Source: Macrosoma leucophasiata (taxonomy: Eukaryota; Arthropoda; Insecta; Lepidoptera; Hedylidae). From it: 64,000 nt of DNA. Shown here piece by piece: positions 33,401-48,400 of this stretch; positions within the stretch are counted from its first letter, which is position 1; each line of letters begins with the position of its first letter. Both the position numbers and the translations under genes were made by a program. The stretch lies in NCBI GenBank assembly GCA_036365455.1, contig JAWQUS010000030.1, positions 1,550,001 through 1,614,000 of the forward strand, read 5' to 3'. Under the pieces are notes generated by a model. The model made no database searches, had not been told where the DNA came from, and worked only from the letters and a program-made list of their open reading frames with translations.

Positions 33401-36400
33401 ATGGGCGGTTTGAAAACATCCGGCGTAAGCTCCAGACCTCCCCTCAAGAAGGGGAGAGACTCGTGCCCAGCAGTGGGACGTTTCAACGGTTCATAATTAT
33501 TATTATATTTTATTTACATTAACTGCCTCAGTAGCGTACTACTACTACGCTGGGGGTCCTCGGTTCGATTCCCGGGACTATCAGAGATAACGGTTAAAAA
33601 TCCCAGTACCTCGGAGTTTGGCAATGTGCCCGGAGATGGCAACAGGTTCGCCACCTGTTACATGGGCCAAAACGTAGCCGGCGAGTCGTGGGTGTTTGCA
33701 TGTATGCTTGAATGCCTGCATTTACCTCTGCCTACCCCTTCGAGGATTACAGGCGTGAAGTTACGTACGTTCTTCCTCTTCCGCATCCTCTAAATTTGCG
33801 CGTCACAATTCCTCTTCCTCCTCCTCTTCCTCATAATCACTTCCTCAACAACCCTACTTTAAACATATCTGAAGGAGCAATCTTCTCATCGACCTAGGCC
33901 TAAAGAGTGGTACGTTCTGTAGGTGCGGCGGCGTCCCCCGAGGGCGGCGACAAGGAGCGCGTGGAGGAGGCCGAGACCGCCATCCAGCAGCTGGCCCGAC
34001 TCCGCAAGCACCTCGACCGCCTGCAGGCCGAGCTGCAAGACGCGCTGCGCGAGGCTGAGGTACCACACGACACACGACACACGACACACACACCCCACAC
34101 ACCCCACACACCCCACACACCCCACACACCCGATACACGCCACGCCACACCCCACACACCCCAGACACGCCACGCGACGCACCCCACACACGACACACAC
34201 CCTACACATGTCACTTACGTCACACACGACACACACCCCACACACGTCACATGTGACACGCCACACACGACATGTCACATGCTACTTGTGGCATGTCACA
34301 CGCAACACGATTCACACTTTATGTCCTCACTTTATGTCACGATTTACACTATCATACACACACACTGGTATTTTGACGACCCGGTTAGTCCAGCGGTGTG
34401 AATTGACTGTTTGATTCGAAGGGTCGCGAGTTCGTATGGCCTACAGATATTCGTTTCGGGTCTGGGTGTTTGTGTATGTGTTGTTGTATATAACGGCACC
34501 CACGACACAGGTTTATACCTACTGTGGGGCTGTGAGTGAGTTTTATTTTTTTATTTTTTACAGGTGTCCAAGCGGAGACGAGACTGGGCTTTCGCGGAGA
34601 GAGACAAGTTGTTACAAGAACGGGAAAGTGTGAAAGCGCTGTGCAATAGACTGAGGAAGGTTATTGTCTTGTCATTCATTTTACCTTTACCCTTGTACTG
34701 TTAAATTAGGTAATCAGTGATTATGATTTGTCTTTTCTATCTCACACCAATAAGTCAATCAAGTAAACGTGGTGTATGGTACTTGTTAAAATGTCTAATA
34801 CTAAAATAGTTGATGAAATGGTATTGCGTATTCATGGACTATATTATTTACCATCTTAGACATTTTAATAATACTTTTCAACATTAGACTGTTACATTTT
34901 TTTTTTTATGTAATAAAAGTGGCAAACAAGCATGCAGTTCACATTGATGTTAAGTGATGACTGCAGCCTATAGACAACCACACAATGACCAGAGGTCAAA
35001 ATGCAGATGCGCTGCCACTCTTGAGACATTAGGTGTTATGCCTCTGTGTCGGAAATTACAGGGCCGTACATTACCACCTGACCGGAACACGATAGTGATG
35101 AACACTACCATTTAGCGGCAAGTATATTAGGTAGATTGCAATAATTTGTTAAAATTATTGCAATCTATTGGGATTAGGGCATGTTTGCTAGATGTAAGTT
35201 CTTATAATTCATAATAAATCAATCTCAATAAATATAAACTTATATGTAACAAACGTCACACTAGCTTCTCACAGTTAAGCAAACTGGCTTACTTTTTAAA
35301 ATCAGTAGCTTGTGTTTCGCATACACCTTCAATTATTTTAATTGAATGATTATTGACTCAGATGTTAGACCAAAAAACAAGTACACGTTACTAATTTTAA
35401 ACAATCCGAACGTCATATCCAGGAGCGCGACCAAATGGTGGGCGAACTAGCCGACGCGCGACGCCACGGTGGGAAGAAGTCGGAGAGCAAAGAGAACAAG
35501 GCGCGCGCCAAGTCGCACGACGACAAGTGCCGCTTGACGAGGGATTCCGCCTTGGATGCCGACGTTCAGGTACGTCGGTGGAGCTATTTGTTTAAATAAA
35601 TACATCAATCACGGTCGCAGCGGCAGTCAAGCACAAGTTTTTTATCCTGGGTCACAAAATAGTGACCCGGATCAGAATCAGAATCAGAAATTCATTTATT
35701 CATTTAGAGTGACAGGCACCTCCTATGACACGACAAAAACAAACGAAATAAATTAAAGTGAACAACAATTGATATACATGTCAAATTGCAAGCTAAAAGT
35801 ATATACCTATATAATAGTCAAGAATATCACTAAGATAAAACTAAATATAATATACTAATAAGTAGGAAGTATATCAGTAGAATGTCTGATTTCCCCTTTT
35901 ACAAACTGATAACAAAGAGTAAAGAGAAAAGAAAAAGTAATTCTTTGTCATTCACCGGCAGAGTTCCAAAGGCCAATATGATCTGAGAAAATCATTATAG
36001 ACCTGTAATGAATATTAAGTCCTATTCAGACCTGAGCGTTATTCGCTACCGCCTACGGTAGCGAAACGGCGTGGGGACGCGGTAAAATTACTGTTGAGGC
36101 CTTAAGTAGGGTGAATTGCCTAAATTCGTACATGATTTAAGTCAAATTCTAGAAAAACTGTTAATTAAATCCGCAATATAGAAATACACAACGACAGACA
36201 AGGATTCAATGAATACTTTTAATTGAACAGAATGTTAAATTTGCTAACCCCCTTTTAGAAAAACCATTTCAAAATGTCCCCATTTTTGTCGTTCTCCAAA
36301 ACGGCAACGGCAACGGTCTTTTTGCTTCGTTTTTATTGCAAAAGAAAAGGCTTTAAATTACTCACAGTTTTAATTAGGAGTTTTATTTATTTTGGTGTTA

Positions 36401-39400
36401 TTTATTAATGAAAATTAATAAAATGTCGAAAGGAGATGTTGCAAAAATGTATGGACCTCCGGCCATGTATTGTACACAATATCATTAAACAGGCAAAATC
36501 AATATAAAAACGTTTTTTTCTGCATATTTTCACTTATTTAGCTTTGTTTGCAGTTACAAAACATTATTGTCAGTTAGAATTGCAACTCAAAACCAACATG
36601 GCGAATATGGCGGGCGATGTCATTTTGACATTTTCATTTTTTAAATTGTCCAGATATATGATAAACAGCCTAGACGAAAGCACGCAACCCTGTCTGACAC
36701 CGATGTTAACATCAAACCAGGGTGACATGTTACCATCTACCCACACACATGCTTGACAGTCCACAAACGTGGACTGTATGCACGGAGCAGACTGCCATCA
36801 ATACCATACTCTGGCAAAATGTCCCACAGCTCCTTTCGTAATATCCTATCAAACGCTTTTTCCAAATCCGCAAAACCGCAGAAAACCTTCTGGCTCACAG
36901 CCAGATGCTTCTCTACGATGTTGTGGAGGGAGAAAACTTGATCCATACATCCTCTTCCAGTTCTGAAACCACCCTGTGCATCCCACAACAACCCGTTAGT
37001 AATTAGGACCCCAAGAAGCCTCGAAATTAACATCCATATCACAATTTGGAATAATAGTTATGTCCGCCATCTTCGATCTGAAAAATGATGCCGTTTTCGT
37101 AATCAGCACTCCAAGAAACCTAGAAATTGATAATCAAGTCATATTTTGAAAAAAAATCTGTCAGCCATTTTGGATCTGCAAATGGATGCCATTTTCGTTA
37201 TCAGCACCCCAAGAAACCTCGAAAATGACACCCATATCACAATTTGGAAAAAATATTTTGTCCGCCATCTTGGATTTGAAAAATGATGCCATTTGCTTAT
37301 CAGCACCCCAAGAAACCTCGAAATTGATACCCATGTCATATAATGAAAAAAAAAAACTGTCAGCTATCTTGGATCTGCAAATAGATGCCATTTTCGTAAT
37401 CAGAACTCCCAAGAAACTGTAAAATTAAGACCCATAGAAAAAATAAATAATATGTCCGCTATCTTGGATTTGAAAATTTGTACCTCAAGAAACCGTAAAA
37501 TTGAAATCCATATCATAATAGGTTGGGGAAAAAGTCTTTTCGCATTATAGTATGTATGAACTTGTTATAAAATCTCTTTGGCTGTAGTATTTGTATCTGG
37601 CTGGTTTTGGTATCATTGAAAGTTAAAATTTTAAAGAACATAATTCCAAATTCAAATTAGGCAAATGTGTGATTTTCATTTGTTTTTCGTACTGTCAAGA
37701 TGAGTGAATCTAATGAAGAAATTCGATACATTTTAAAATTTTACTACAGAAAGGTGTTAAGGGGTTAAGTAGCCTGAATGACCTTGGCAAAACGGAGCTC
37801 ATCATATATTTGTCAAATTTTGAGCGATCTTGCGGATACTCGCTGTACTTGGTCGACAAGATCAAAGATTAAGTAATTGTAGAGGAGACAAGCATTGCTG
37901 TGCTTATTAAGTAAGTGCCCTTTGGGGTCGAAACGCTAGGTCCATGGGGTCCCAGTGCTCGTCTCCTATTTGGAGACATTGCGAAGCGATTGGTAGACAC
38001 TTCCCGTGACCAGAGGGCTGGCCAATATTTCGGCCAGAGAATAAGCATTGCCATTCTTTTTTTTTTTTAATAATTTATTCATGACCATAGATACAGAGTC
38101 TTTCAGTCGTATATATTGAATTTCACATTTCTTTAAATTAATGAATATCCATATGGAAGATGTCGATGATTAAATGCTTCCATGAGGAATATGATGAGAT
38201 GATGGGATGGCTCCAGTAAAGCGATGGGGACTTTACTAGGGGTATTTACGAAGTTTTGGAGGCAATACGAAAAATCACTTTTCACTTCATAATATCACTT
38301 TCGTACACTCGTGAACATTATCGAATGCTTTATGATAAAAATCCCACCATTTTTACACATAAAAACGCGACTATACACAAATTTCGAAAATAATATCACG
38401 CAGCGACACAGCTCTTTTCCGCGTTCCCGCCAAAAACTCGCATTGCCATTCAACGTGGCAATGCTGCCAGCCTTCTGGGAACTTTAGACGTACGTACGTA
38501 GTACGACGGCGATGTGGATTTTTTTGATGCATAACTGCTTTATTTATTTACTTATTAAATTTAAGATAGTTTATAAAAAATATTTGTACGCGAGATAAAT
38601 CCGAAAACTAGTATTATTTCAATGAGTGTAGCTCGTGAAAACCTTTGAATATCCCATTTAACTTCTATTTGATGTGATATAAAGTAGTGATTACATAGTC
38701 GGTCAACATTCCTATTTGCACTTACACGGGCAGGACTTCGAGTGGGAGACGATGGAGGTGTCCCTGGAGGCGGTGGGCGAGGGCGCGCTGGGCCTGGAGC
38801 TGTGCGGCGGCCGCGAGCGCCCGCTCTACCCCAACGACCCCGCCGTCTACGTGGCCGCCGTCGCCAAGGGCTCCGTCGCCGACGGCAAGATCAAGTACGA
38901 GTCTTTCGACGCCGACGATTACTGTCGAGGGCCGGATAATGGAAATTGTTTGAAAAATCTTTCTCTCCCTCTTATGTACCAATCTACAAATGAACTATCA
39001 ACATAACTTCATACCTGTGTCACTCCCCGGACACTCGAAATATTCCATATAAACGCTTATTTTGGTAACCTATTACACAGACATCGATCAGTACACGCGC
39101 ACATAGAAATGTAGCACGTAGGGTTATGACCTAAAACAATTGTGAAATAAGCCGTCGCACTGACTACGTGACGAAATTAACTAAAAATGGACCGCTCGCT
39201 TCCCCGCTCCTCCTCGAAGGGAGGTGATGGGTGACGCGTAGAAATCGGGCGGAACGTCGAAGTGTCCATTCTATTCGAAGTATTATTACATATTCTCTGC
39301 CTCTATATTCCAGTAAATCCCACTTGTATTGGATATTGTTATGCGAAAATGTATCAATACAAAAATTAATGATTAGCGTTACAACTTGGTATAACTGTGT

Positions 39401-42400
39401 TTAATTACAGGTGGGATTTATTGGAATACAGAAGAACATTGATAATATTTCATCGGTGGATTGGTACATTTTGGCATAACTGTAATAAGTTACCCCCATC
39501 GACTATGGAACCAAAGGAAGGCAGATTGGTCTGTGGTTACCCCTATCATGATATGGTGATATGGTGGTTACCGTCGCCTATGAACATTTGCAATATCAGG
39601 GGAGTTGCCAACCTGCTGTCAGCCACGGAGGACTCCTTTGTCAGCCACGCCACCAACTCTTACGCCAGTTTTGAAGAACCCTATATTGTAGCGCCGGGGT
39701 CGTTCTTCCAAATGTCCAATCTGTGCGGGTGGAATTTAGTATGTTTTGCGCAGGGTGCTGGACCGCATCGTGGAGGCGTGCGGGGTGTCGACGTGGGGCG
39801 GAGGCGCGGCGTGTGCGGCCGCCGTGCGCGCCGGCCTGGCCCGCGGGCCCCTCGCCCTCCGCCTGCAGCGGGCCCGCGCCGCGCGCCGCCTGCTGCGCCT
39901 GCCCGCGCACCACGCGCGCGCCCTCGTCCTGCACCACGGTACTGTGTCCCCCGCCCGCCGCCCGCCGCCCGCCGCCCGCCGGCCTGGCCCGCGGGCCCCT
40001 CGCCCTCCGCCTGCAGCGGGCCCGCGCCGCGCGCCGCCTGCTGCGCCTGCCCGCGCACCACGCGCGCGCCCTCGTCCTGCACCACGGTACTGTGTCCCCC
40101 GCCCGCCGCCCGCCGGCCTGGCCCGCGGGCCCCTCGCCCTCCGCCTGCAGCGGGCCCGCGCCGCGCGCCGCCTGCTGCGCCTGCCCGCGCACCACGCGCG
40201 CGCCCTCGTCCTGCACCACGGTACTGTGTCCCCCGCCCGCCGCCCGCCGCCCGCCGCCCGCCGGCCTGGCCCGCGGGCCCCTCGCCCTCCGCCTGCAGCG
40301 GGCCCGCGCCGCGCGCCGCCTGCTGCGCCTGCCCGCGCACCACGCGCGCGCCCTCGTCCTGCACCACGGTACTGTGTCCCCCGCCCGCCGCCCGCCGCCC
40401 GCCGCCCGCCGCCCGCCGGCCTGGCCCGCGGGCCCCTCGCCCTCCGCCTGCAGCGGGCCCGCGCCGCGCGCCGCCTGCTGCGCCTGCCCGCGCACCACGC
40501 GCGCGCCCTCGTCCTGCACCACGGTACTGTGTCCCCCGCCCGCCGCCCGCCGGCCTGGCCCGCGGGCCCCTCGCCCTCCGCCTGCAGCGGGCCCGCGCCG
40601 CGCGCCGCCTGCTGCGCCTGCCCGCGCACCACGCGCGCGCCCTCGTCCTGCACCACGGTACTGTGTCCCCCGCCCGCCGCCCGCCGCCCGCCGCCCGCCG
40701 GCCTGGCCCGCGGGCCCCTCGCCCTCCGCCTGCAGCGGGCCCGCGCCGCGCGCCGCCTGCTGCGCCTGCCCGCGCACCACGCGCGCGCCCTCGTCCTGCA
40801 CCACGGTACTGTGTCCCCCGCCCGCCGCCCGCCGCCCGCCGCCCGCCGGCCTGGCCCGCGGGCCCCTCGCCCTCCGCCTGCAGCGGGCCCGCGCCGCGCG
40901 CCGCCTGCTGCGCCTGCCCGCGCACCACGCGCGCGCCCTCGTCCTGCACCACGGTACTGTGTCCCCCGCCCGCCGCCCGCCGCCCGCCGCCCGCCGGCCT
41001 GGCCCGCGGGCCCCTCGCCCTCCGCCTGCAGCGGGCCCGCGCCGCGCGCCGCCTGCTGCGCCTGCCCGCGCACCACGCGCGCGCCCTCGTCCTGCACCAC
41101 GGTACTGTGTCCCCCGCCCGCCGCCCGCCGCCCGCCGCCCGCCGGCCTGGCCCGCGGGCCCCTCGCCCTCCGCCTGCAGCGGGCCCGCGCCGCGCGCCGC
41201 CTGCTGCGCCTGCCCGCGCACCACGCGCGCGCCCTCGTCCTGCACCACGGTACTGTGTCCCCCGCCCGCCGCCCGCCGGCCTGGCCCGCGGGCCCCTCGC
41301 CCTCCGCCTGCAGCGGGCCCGCGCCGCGCGCCGCCTGCTGCACCTGCCCGCGCACCACGCGCGCGCCCTCGTCCTGCACCACGGTACTGTGTCCCCCGCC
41401 CGCCGCCCGCCGCCCGCCGGCCTGGCCCGCGGGCCCCTCGCCCTCCGCCTGCAGCGGGCCCGCGCCGCGCGCCGCCTGCTGCACCTGCCCGCGCACCACG
41501 CGCGCGCCCTCGTCCTGCACCACGGTACTGTGTCCCCCGCCCGCCGCCCGCCGGCCTGGCCCGCGGGCCCCTCGCCCTCCGCCTGCAGCGGGCCCGCGCC
41601 GCGCGCCGCCTGCTGCGCCTGCCCGCGCACCACGCGCGCGCCCTCGTCCTGCACCACGGTACTGTGTCCCCCGCCCGCCGCCCGCCGGCCTGGCCCGCGG
41701 GCCCCTCGCCCTCCGCCTGCAGCGGGCCCGCGCCGCGCGCCGCCTGCTGCACCTGCCCGCGCACCACGCGCGCGCCCTCGTCCTGCACCACGGTACTGTG
41801 TCCCCCGCCCGCCGCCCGCCGCCCGCCGGCCTGGCCCGCGGGCCCCTCGCCCTCCGCCTGCAGCGGGCCCGCGCCGCGCGCCGCCTGCTGCACCTGCCCG
41901 CGCACCACGCGCGCGCCCTCGTCCTGCACCACGGTACTGTGTCCCCCGCCCGCCGCCCGCCGCCCGCCGCCCGCCGGCCTGGCCCGCGGGCCCCTCGCCC
42001 TCCGCCTGCAGCGGGCCCGCGCCGCGCGCCGCCTGCTGCGCCTGCCCGCGCACCACGCGCGCGCCCTCGTCCTGCACCACGGTACTGTGTCCCCCGCCCG
42101 CCCCGGCCTGGCCCGCGGGCCAGAATTCCTTGAGACCATAGAGCAACACAGGCCACCGGCGGACCAGAGAGGAGTAACCATATGTAGGCTTTCCCCTCTG
42201 TCAAAGTACATGCAGAAATGGTCCTATACTTGTTGCCGAAATGTTTAAATGTGTGCGTGAAACGCAGTAGGTATAGACGAAGATGTTTTAATATGTTTTG
42301 ATTTCAAACCTGTAAATAATTTTGTTTACAGGTATTTTCATTAGCAAAATAGCGTGCGGTAGTGTCGCCGCCAAGGAGGGGAACGTTTATGTCGGCGATC

Positions 42401-45400
42401 GTGTTGTTAGCGTGAGTTGATTACATTATTACATGGTAAAATTATAAGAAAATACTTCGGGCAAGAATTGAAAGTAAAAAAAAAACATGTGTGCAATTCA
42501 CACATAGCAGAAATGAAACCGAGAAATTTTCACAAAAGGCACTGTATCGATGGGTCCTATGTATAAGGGCCAAACTAACAATTTGGCCATTTTGACTTTT
42601 TTATTGTAAACGCATCTTATCGATATAATGAATCATGTGAGCTTAAAAAAACAAAAGATTTCTGCACAGAAACACGATATTTTACGACAGTATAACGGCA
42701 TATGTAACATTAATTTAAACGTATAAGGTCCTAAGAGTAGTTAGAGAGTTATACGCGGGCAAATCCGGCGCGTTTGTTTATATGTTTTGGACCAATCAGA
42801 CCATCGGGCTCCCTGCACTTGGGCCTTATAAAGCTGTAGGCCTTATATAGCTGCCCCGTTGTGAAATACTGCCTCGCTTTATTAAGCACCCCTAGCTTTT
42901 TGGATGCCAACTTGGTTTTGTACTCAAAATCACTCCCGAATTGCACTTCGCTCGATATGTCAACGCCCAGGATGCCGATACTCTTTCCTACGGCGAGCGG
43001 AGTGTCCTGGAACTGTGGTGCTACAATGAATGGGGACCTACAGAAATTCCTCTGCAACTATTTTACAATCAGCTATTACCAATACAACCTTCCAAGAAGA
43101 AAGACTTGCTTGATTTAAATACAATCAGGAGAATATTTTTTAGTCATTACCCAAATTTAGTAGCATTTAAGACATTGCAAACAAATGCAATTAATGAAAG
43201 CGAAAATGAAGAAAATCAATGAAAACTTAGTGAGAATTACTGATTAATATTGAATTTGGTCGTTTTATTACTTGATTACATTAAAAAGATTTTTAATTAT
43301 TTTGTTTATACCAGATAAGTTTAAAGTTTGTTATTTTTTTGTAATTTTATTTACAAAATAATAATGTGCAGTTCAATATTACATTATTTTATTAATCAAC
43401 GTAAGATCTCTTGTAACAGTAAATAATAATAATAATACCATCCCAAAAATACGGGTCCATAGGAGTAGATTTAAGGCAAATTCAATTTTTATTTCAATTA
43501 ATGAATAAAACTATTGCGTTTTTTTATAGTTGAAAGGATCTAACTGAAAAGTCAGTTAGTAGGTTAGCAGATAGTAAAACGTATAAGTGTCAATTTGACA
43601 TAAATAACTAAATATCGAAATAGCTTGTATTGTAATTAATAATTTATCAATTACTTCACTTATTAATTGATTTTTTGGGTAACAAATTAAAAATATATAC
43701 ATTTTACGCTGATGAGCGTAATACGCGTATAATGGCCTTTAGGACACATTGGCCCTTTTAGGGTGTTCTTAAAGAAAAATATTTTTTCAAAGAAGGGCTA
43801 ATGTGACGTAAAATAAAAACCAATAAATGTACATTTAAAATACTATAGCATAAATGACGAGGAAAGTTGTCTTAGTAAACAAGCAGATTCGTAAACTTCG
43901 GTTTTATCAACTGAAGTTATAGTAAATTTAAACTTTGGAGGTCTCTCCAGTAAAGTTGCAATTTTGCATTTTGGCCCATATACATGGGACCCATCGGTAT
44001 AATGCTTGCTATCTCAGTTTCTGCCACGTTAAATCTCATGAATTTATGTGTCTGTCCCTTTTTACTGTCGCTTTTTCGTTTCGTCGACTTTAAATCACAA
44101 CGATGCTAAAGGAGTTTACACATCAAAAATCTTAATCACCCATCACCCATCGACGATCCGGTTAGTCCAGCGGTGTGAGATGACCGTTTGATTCGAAGGG
44201 TCGCGGGTTCGATCCCCGCACTGGGACAAATATTAATATTTGTATGGCCTACAGATATTTGTATCGGGTCTGGGTGTTTGTGTATGTGTTATATGTGTAC
44301 AACAGCACCCACAACACAAATTTATACCTACTGTGAGGCTGTGAGTGTAAGCGTATTTAAAAAAAAATAACCGATCCCGAATCGGCAAAGGGAAAGACAA
44401 ATTCGACGCTCGGATGTAAGCTTCGGTAGCTTAGTGGTAAAGCGACTGGATTGGTTATCCTGGTATCACCAGACAATAATCTTTGTATACAGATCAACAA
44501 CAGATCGCTGGAGGGAGTGAAGAGCGCGTCGGAGGCGATGGCCATGCTGAACGACTGCCAGTACGACTCCGTGCTGCTCACCGTGCTGAGGCCGCTGTAC
44601 CCCTGCTGTGACCCCAGGAATAGGTACGTGGTTTTTTTTCTGACCCTCCATTGTCAGGCTGCGTCACAATATCTAAGACTACCTATTATTAATATTAAAT
44701 TAAATCAGAATTTAAATCAGAGCATTAAATTAAACTATCTAAATATATTATTCTTTTTAGGATGTAGCTGCTGGTGTGTTTTTGGGTTTGATAGTTTGTA
44801 TGAAACTGTTACTACAAGTACTAGGAGTCTCAAATTTCCAGTTTAGGAATTGATGCTACCCTAGACGGAATTTTGCGAAATTCAACCCCTGAGGGTGTGT
44901 TTTGGGGTTGATAATATGTATGAAAAAGATACATCAAGGTCGGTTTAAGGGAATATAACAGTTTTCGTAGTAATGTAGGTTTTTTTAATGTAATGGAAGT
45001 GGCAAACAAGCATGCAGTTCACATTGATGTTAAGTGATGACTGCAGCCTATTGACACCCACACTAAGACTAAGGTCGAAATGCAGATGCGTTATGATGCG
45101 TTATGATGCGTCCTAAGGCCTAAGGTGTTATGCCTCTGTGCCGGAAATTACAGGGCCTTACATAACCATCTGACCGGAACACGATAGTGCTGAACACTAC
45201 CAATTAGCGGCAAGTATATTAGGTAATGCGGTGGTGCCTACGCCCGCGAGCTCCGTCACTGAAGCTCTACCACCAGTAGAAGCTTTACAAAGCCGTTGCG
45301 GGGGCGTATATTGATTACAATAATTGTAAAATTTACACATAAACAATTTCTATATTGATATATCCCACTAGCGACGCCTAGCGGTATAAACGTCGAAACA

Positions 45401-48400
45401 TTTCTCTTACGTCATAACGACATACAAATGTCTTAACAATGCCTCACTCTACGGATGTATACGATTACAACAAACATGTTTGTTTACCAACAGTGCGCGT
45501 ACGGTCTCGACAATGTCGCGTGACATTGTTTACGTGTTGCCGAAGCAACACTATTGTATTGAGATAAAATCCGAAGATCTGTTGTGGATACACGGTTATA
45601 TAAGTGCGGTGTTTTATTGACATTATGATTTTTTTTGAGTATTTATCGTTTGAGATTGTTGTTCTCTGAATGTCTAGTACGGCAGATGGCGTAAGAACGA
45701 GTTGCATCGCACATACTAAGTTTTCGCAAGAGTTGCCCTATACAACTAATATACAACTTGTCAACGTTAAACGTTGGGTCGTGGTCCACCAGTCGCTGAC
45801 ACTTGGCCTCTTTTTCCTCGCGACACATATTTTCTACAAAATGCATACAAGGTGTGAGTTAATTAAATGATTATTCAATGAAAAAAAAAAGGTAGTTGAA
45901 ACTTGTTTTTTATTCATTTCTAATATCTATTTACTACAAACATGTGTTACTATTTTTTAGAAATCATATTATATATACATAAAGCGGCTTTTATTCGCGT
46001 ATACAACACTACCATCTTCTGATACCCGACGTTTCGGTCGCTCTCCAGCTACCGTGGTCACGGGTAGACGAATTCCGCAAATATAATTTCTACAATGAAT
46101 GTGTGAAGCTTGCGAAACCCTTTTGTGAGTTTTGTAGTAATAGACGAATTTTGTAGTGTGTGTATGTGTCACACGCATTTCTCCCCGCAAAAAATGGCAG
46201 ACTGTTTTGTATCGGTAATAAACGCTATGGCTACTCCCCTCCGGTCCGCCGCGACCGGAGGCCCGTGTTACTCTATGATGACTTACATGTACCTAGCCTA
46301 TTAGTAGTAAATGAATATAAATAATTGTAGCAAAAATAATTCTACTTAACGTAACTGGTTGTGCCCGCGCTGTAGTCGGCGTAGCGCGTACTACTAAATA
46401 ATCAATGAAACAAACAAACTTCACACTTTTATTGTATATGGATAGATAAAATTACATTATTAATTACTACTACAAACAAACTGAAACCAATTTATAAAAA
46501 ACAATATATATTAAATTAAAAGACGCGCGATAACTTGAAGCGTATGAATAGCTTGCCATATGAACCTACCCTTATGTTACTAAGATTACCACTAGCGTAG
46601 TGTATCTTGCCCAGAGCAGTCGTGTATAGTGTAGCGTGTTATCAGAGTGTCGCTGTACGACCAGGGCGGACAGTCGTACGGCGGCAAGCCTCTCGCAGCG
46701 CGTGACGTAAAATTATATTAACTTAACGTGCATCTATAGCGTGCTATGTGACAAAATCATATGCCTCGAAGACTGTTTGTGTATGTAGGATTTGTAATTT
46801 TACTGTTTTATGTATACACTTGCACTTCGTACTAATGATAAATGGGTCTATAATAAATTGATTGGCATTATCGAGAGTTGGGATTTAAGTTGTATGTATT
46901 TACGCATGTGTTCGACTGGTGAACCAAAAATAATGTGGATGTGGCGTCTATGACTTGAGATAATAAAACAAAAATATCTCAATATCTAGATCTGTATTAT
47001 ACACACAGTGCCAAGGTTCCTTGGTATAGGAAAGCATAAAAACGAAATACATTGAAATCATCTTTACTAAATTTCTAATAATTCTGAAAGCAAGTTCCCA
47101 TTTCTAACATCGCCTTCTGTCGTATTTTATTGGATTAAAACAATTTGACAAAGTTTTAATTAAACTTCAACTTTTGAAGTTTTGAACACAACAAGTTTAG
47201 ACAGCATGTGTTTGTGTAGTGCAGTCGAGTTCAGTGTGGCGTGTTGTCTTAAAGAGCTTAGCTATATCATAGGTTCATATGGAAAGCGGTAGATATGCTT
47301 TACCTTTACACAGCTAAGGTTAGCGTAGTGTATCTCGCACAGAGCAGTCGTGGTTAGTGTAGTGGACAGAGTGTAGCTGTACGATGGGAGTAGGAAGTCG
47401 CGATTCATCAAATTATGTTTGAGTATTAGTAAAAAAAAACAAAAAAAAAATACGCTTAAACTCACAGCCCCACAGTAGGTATAAACATGTGTCGTGGGTG
47501 CCGGTCAGACCCGAAACAAATATCTGTTGGCCATACCTGTAGGCCATATATCTGTAGTGTGTTGTCGCTGTACGACGAGAATAATCAGTCGTACCGCGAC
47601 AAGTCGTCGCAGCGCGTGACATTAAATTATATTTGAAGGCGCGTCGTTCACACGCTGTACCTTTATATACGAGTAGTTTAGTTTGTTCCAAGTGCAGTAT
47701 ATGTTGTGCGGAGCAGTCGTGTACAGTGTATTATTGTGTGTGCAGAGTGTCGCTGTACGACGAGAGCGGGCAGTCGTACGGCGACAAGCCGCTGTCGCAG
47801 CCCGACGACGCCTGGGGACACTTCGTGCCGCCGCCGCAGGACCCCAAGGTCAGTGCAGTTCTCTACTTGATATTCAATAGCGTCCAGAAGAAATGTTAAT
47901 ACACGTATATGAGAATTTTTTTTGCTATTTTTGTTTTATTAGAAGATTATGTATCAGTTTTAAGACACTTTTCAATTTAGAATAAAGTCGTATAGGAATT
48001 AGATCGACGATATTAATTTTATTACGTAACTTCACGACTGTAATCCCCGAAGGGGTAGGCAGAGGTAAATGCATGCATTTAATCATACATGCAAACACCC
48101 ACGACTCGCCGGTTACGTTTTGGCCCATGTAACAGGTGGCGAACCTGTTGCCATCTCCGGGCACATTACCAAACGCCGGGGTACTGGGAAACTTCCAGAA
48201 AATGGAAAAATCCCAATAGAAGCAGAGATAAAGGATTTTAGACCGTTATCTCTAATATCCCCAACCCGGGAATCAAACCCAGGACCTCCAGCGTAATAGT
48301 AGTGGCCTGCTACCACTACGCTACTGAGGCAGTTAATTTTATTAATATTTATAAAGTGGATTAAATTGATATTATGAAAGTGACAAGCGAGCATGCAATT

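Noticed and set aside
14934..33857. AGGGTTGTTGAGG at 14934 and its inverse at 33857 as ends of one large transposon
   Set aside because: The flanking 8 bases do not match, and similar motifs are a common repeat; the two sites are more likely separate copies.
39397..42248. Open frames of 800-900 codons on several frames of both strands
   Set aside because: They arise because a GC-rich tandem array has almost no stop codons in any frame. They consist of repeated Ala/Arg/Pro/Gly and only the first 185 bases fit DLG5 splicing.
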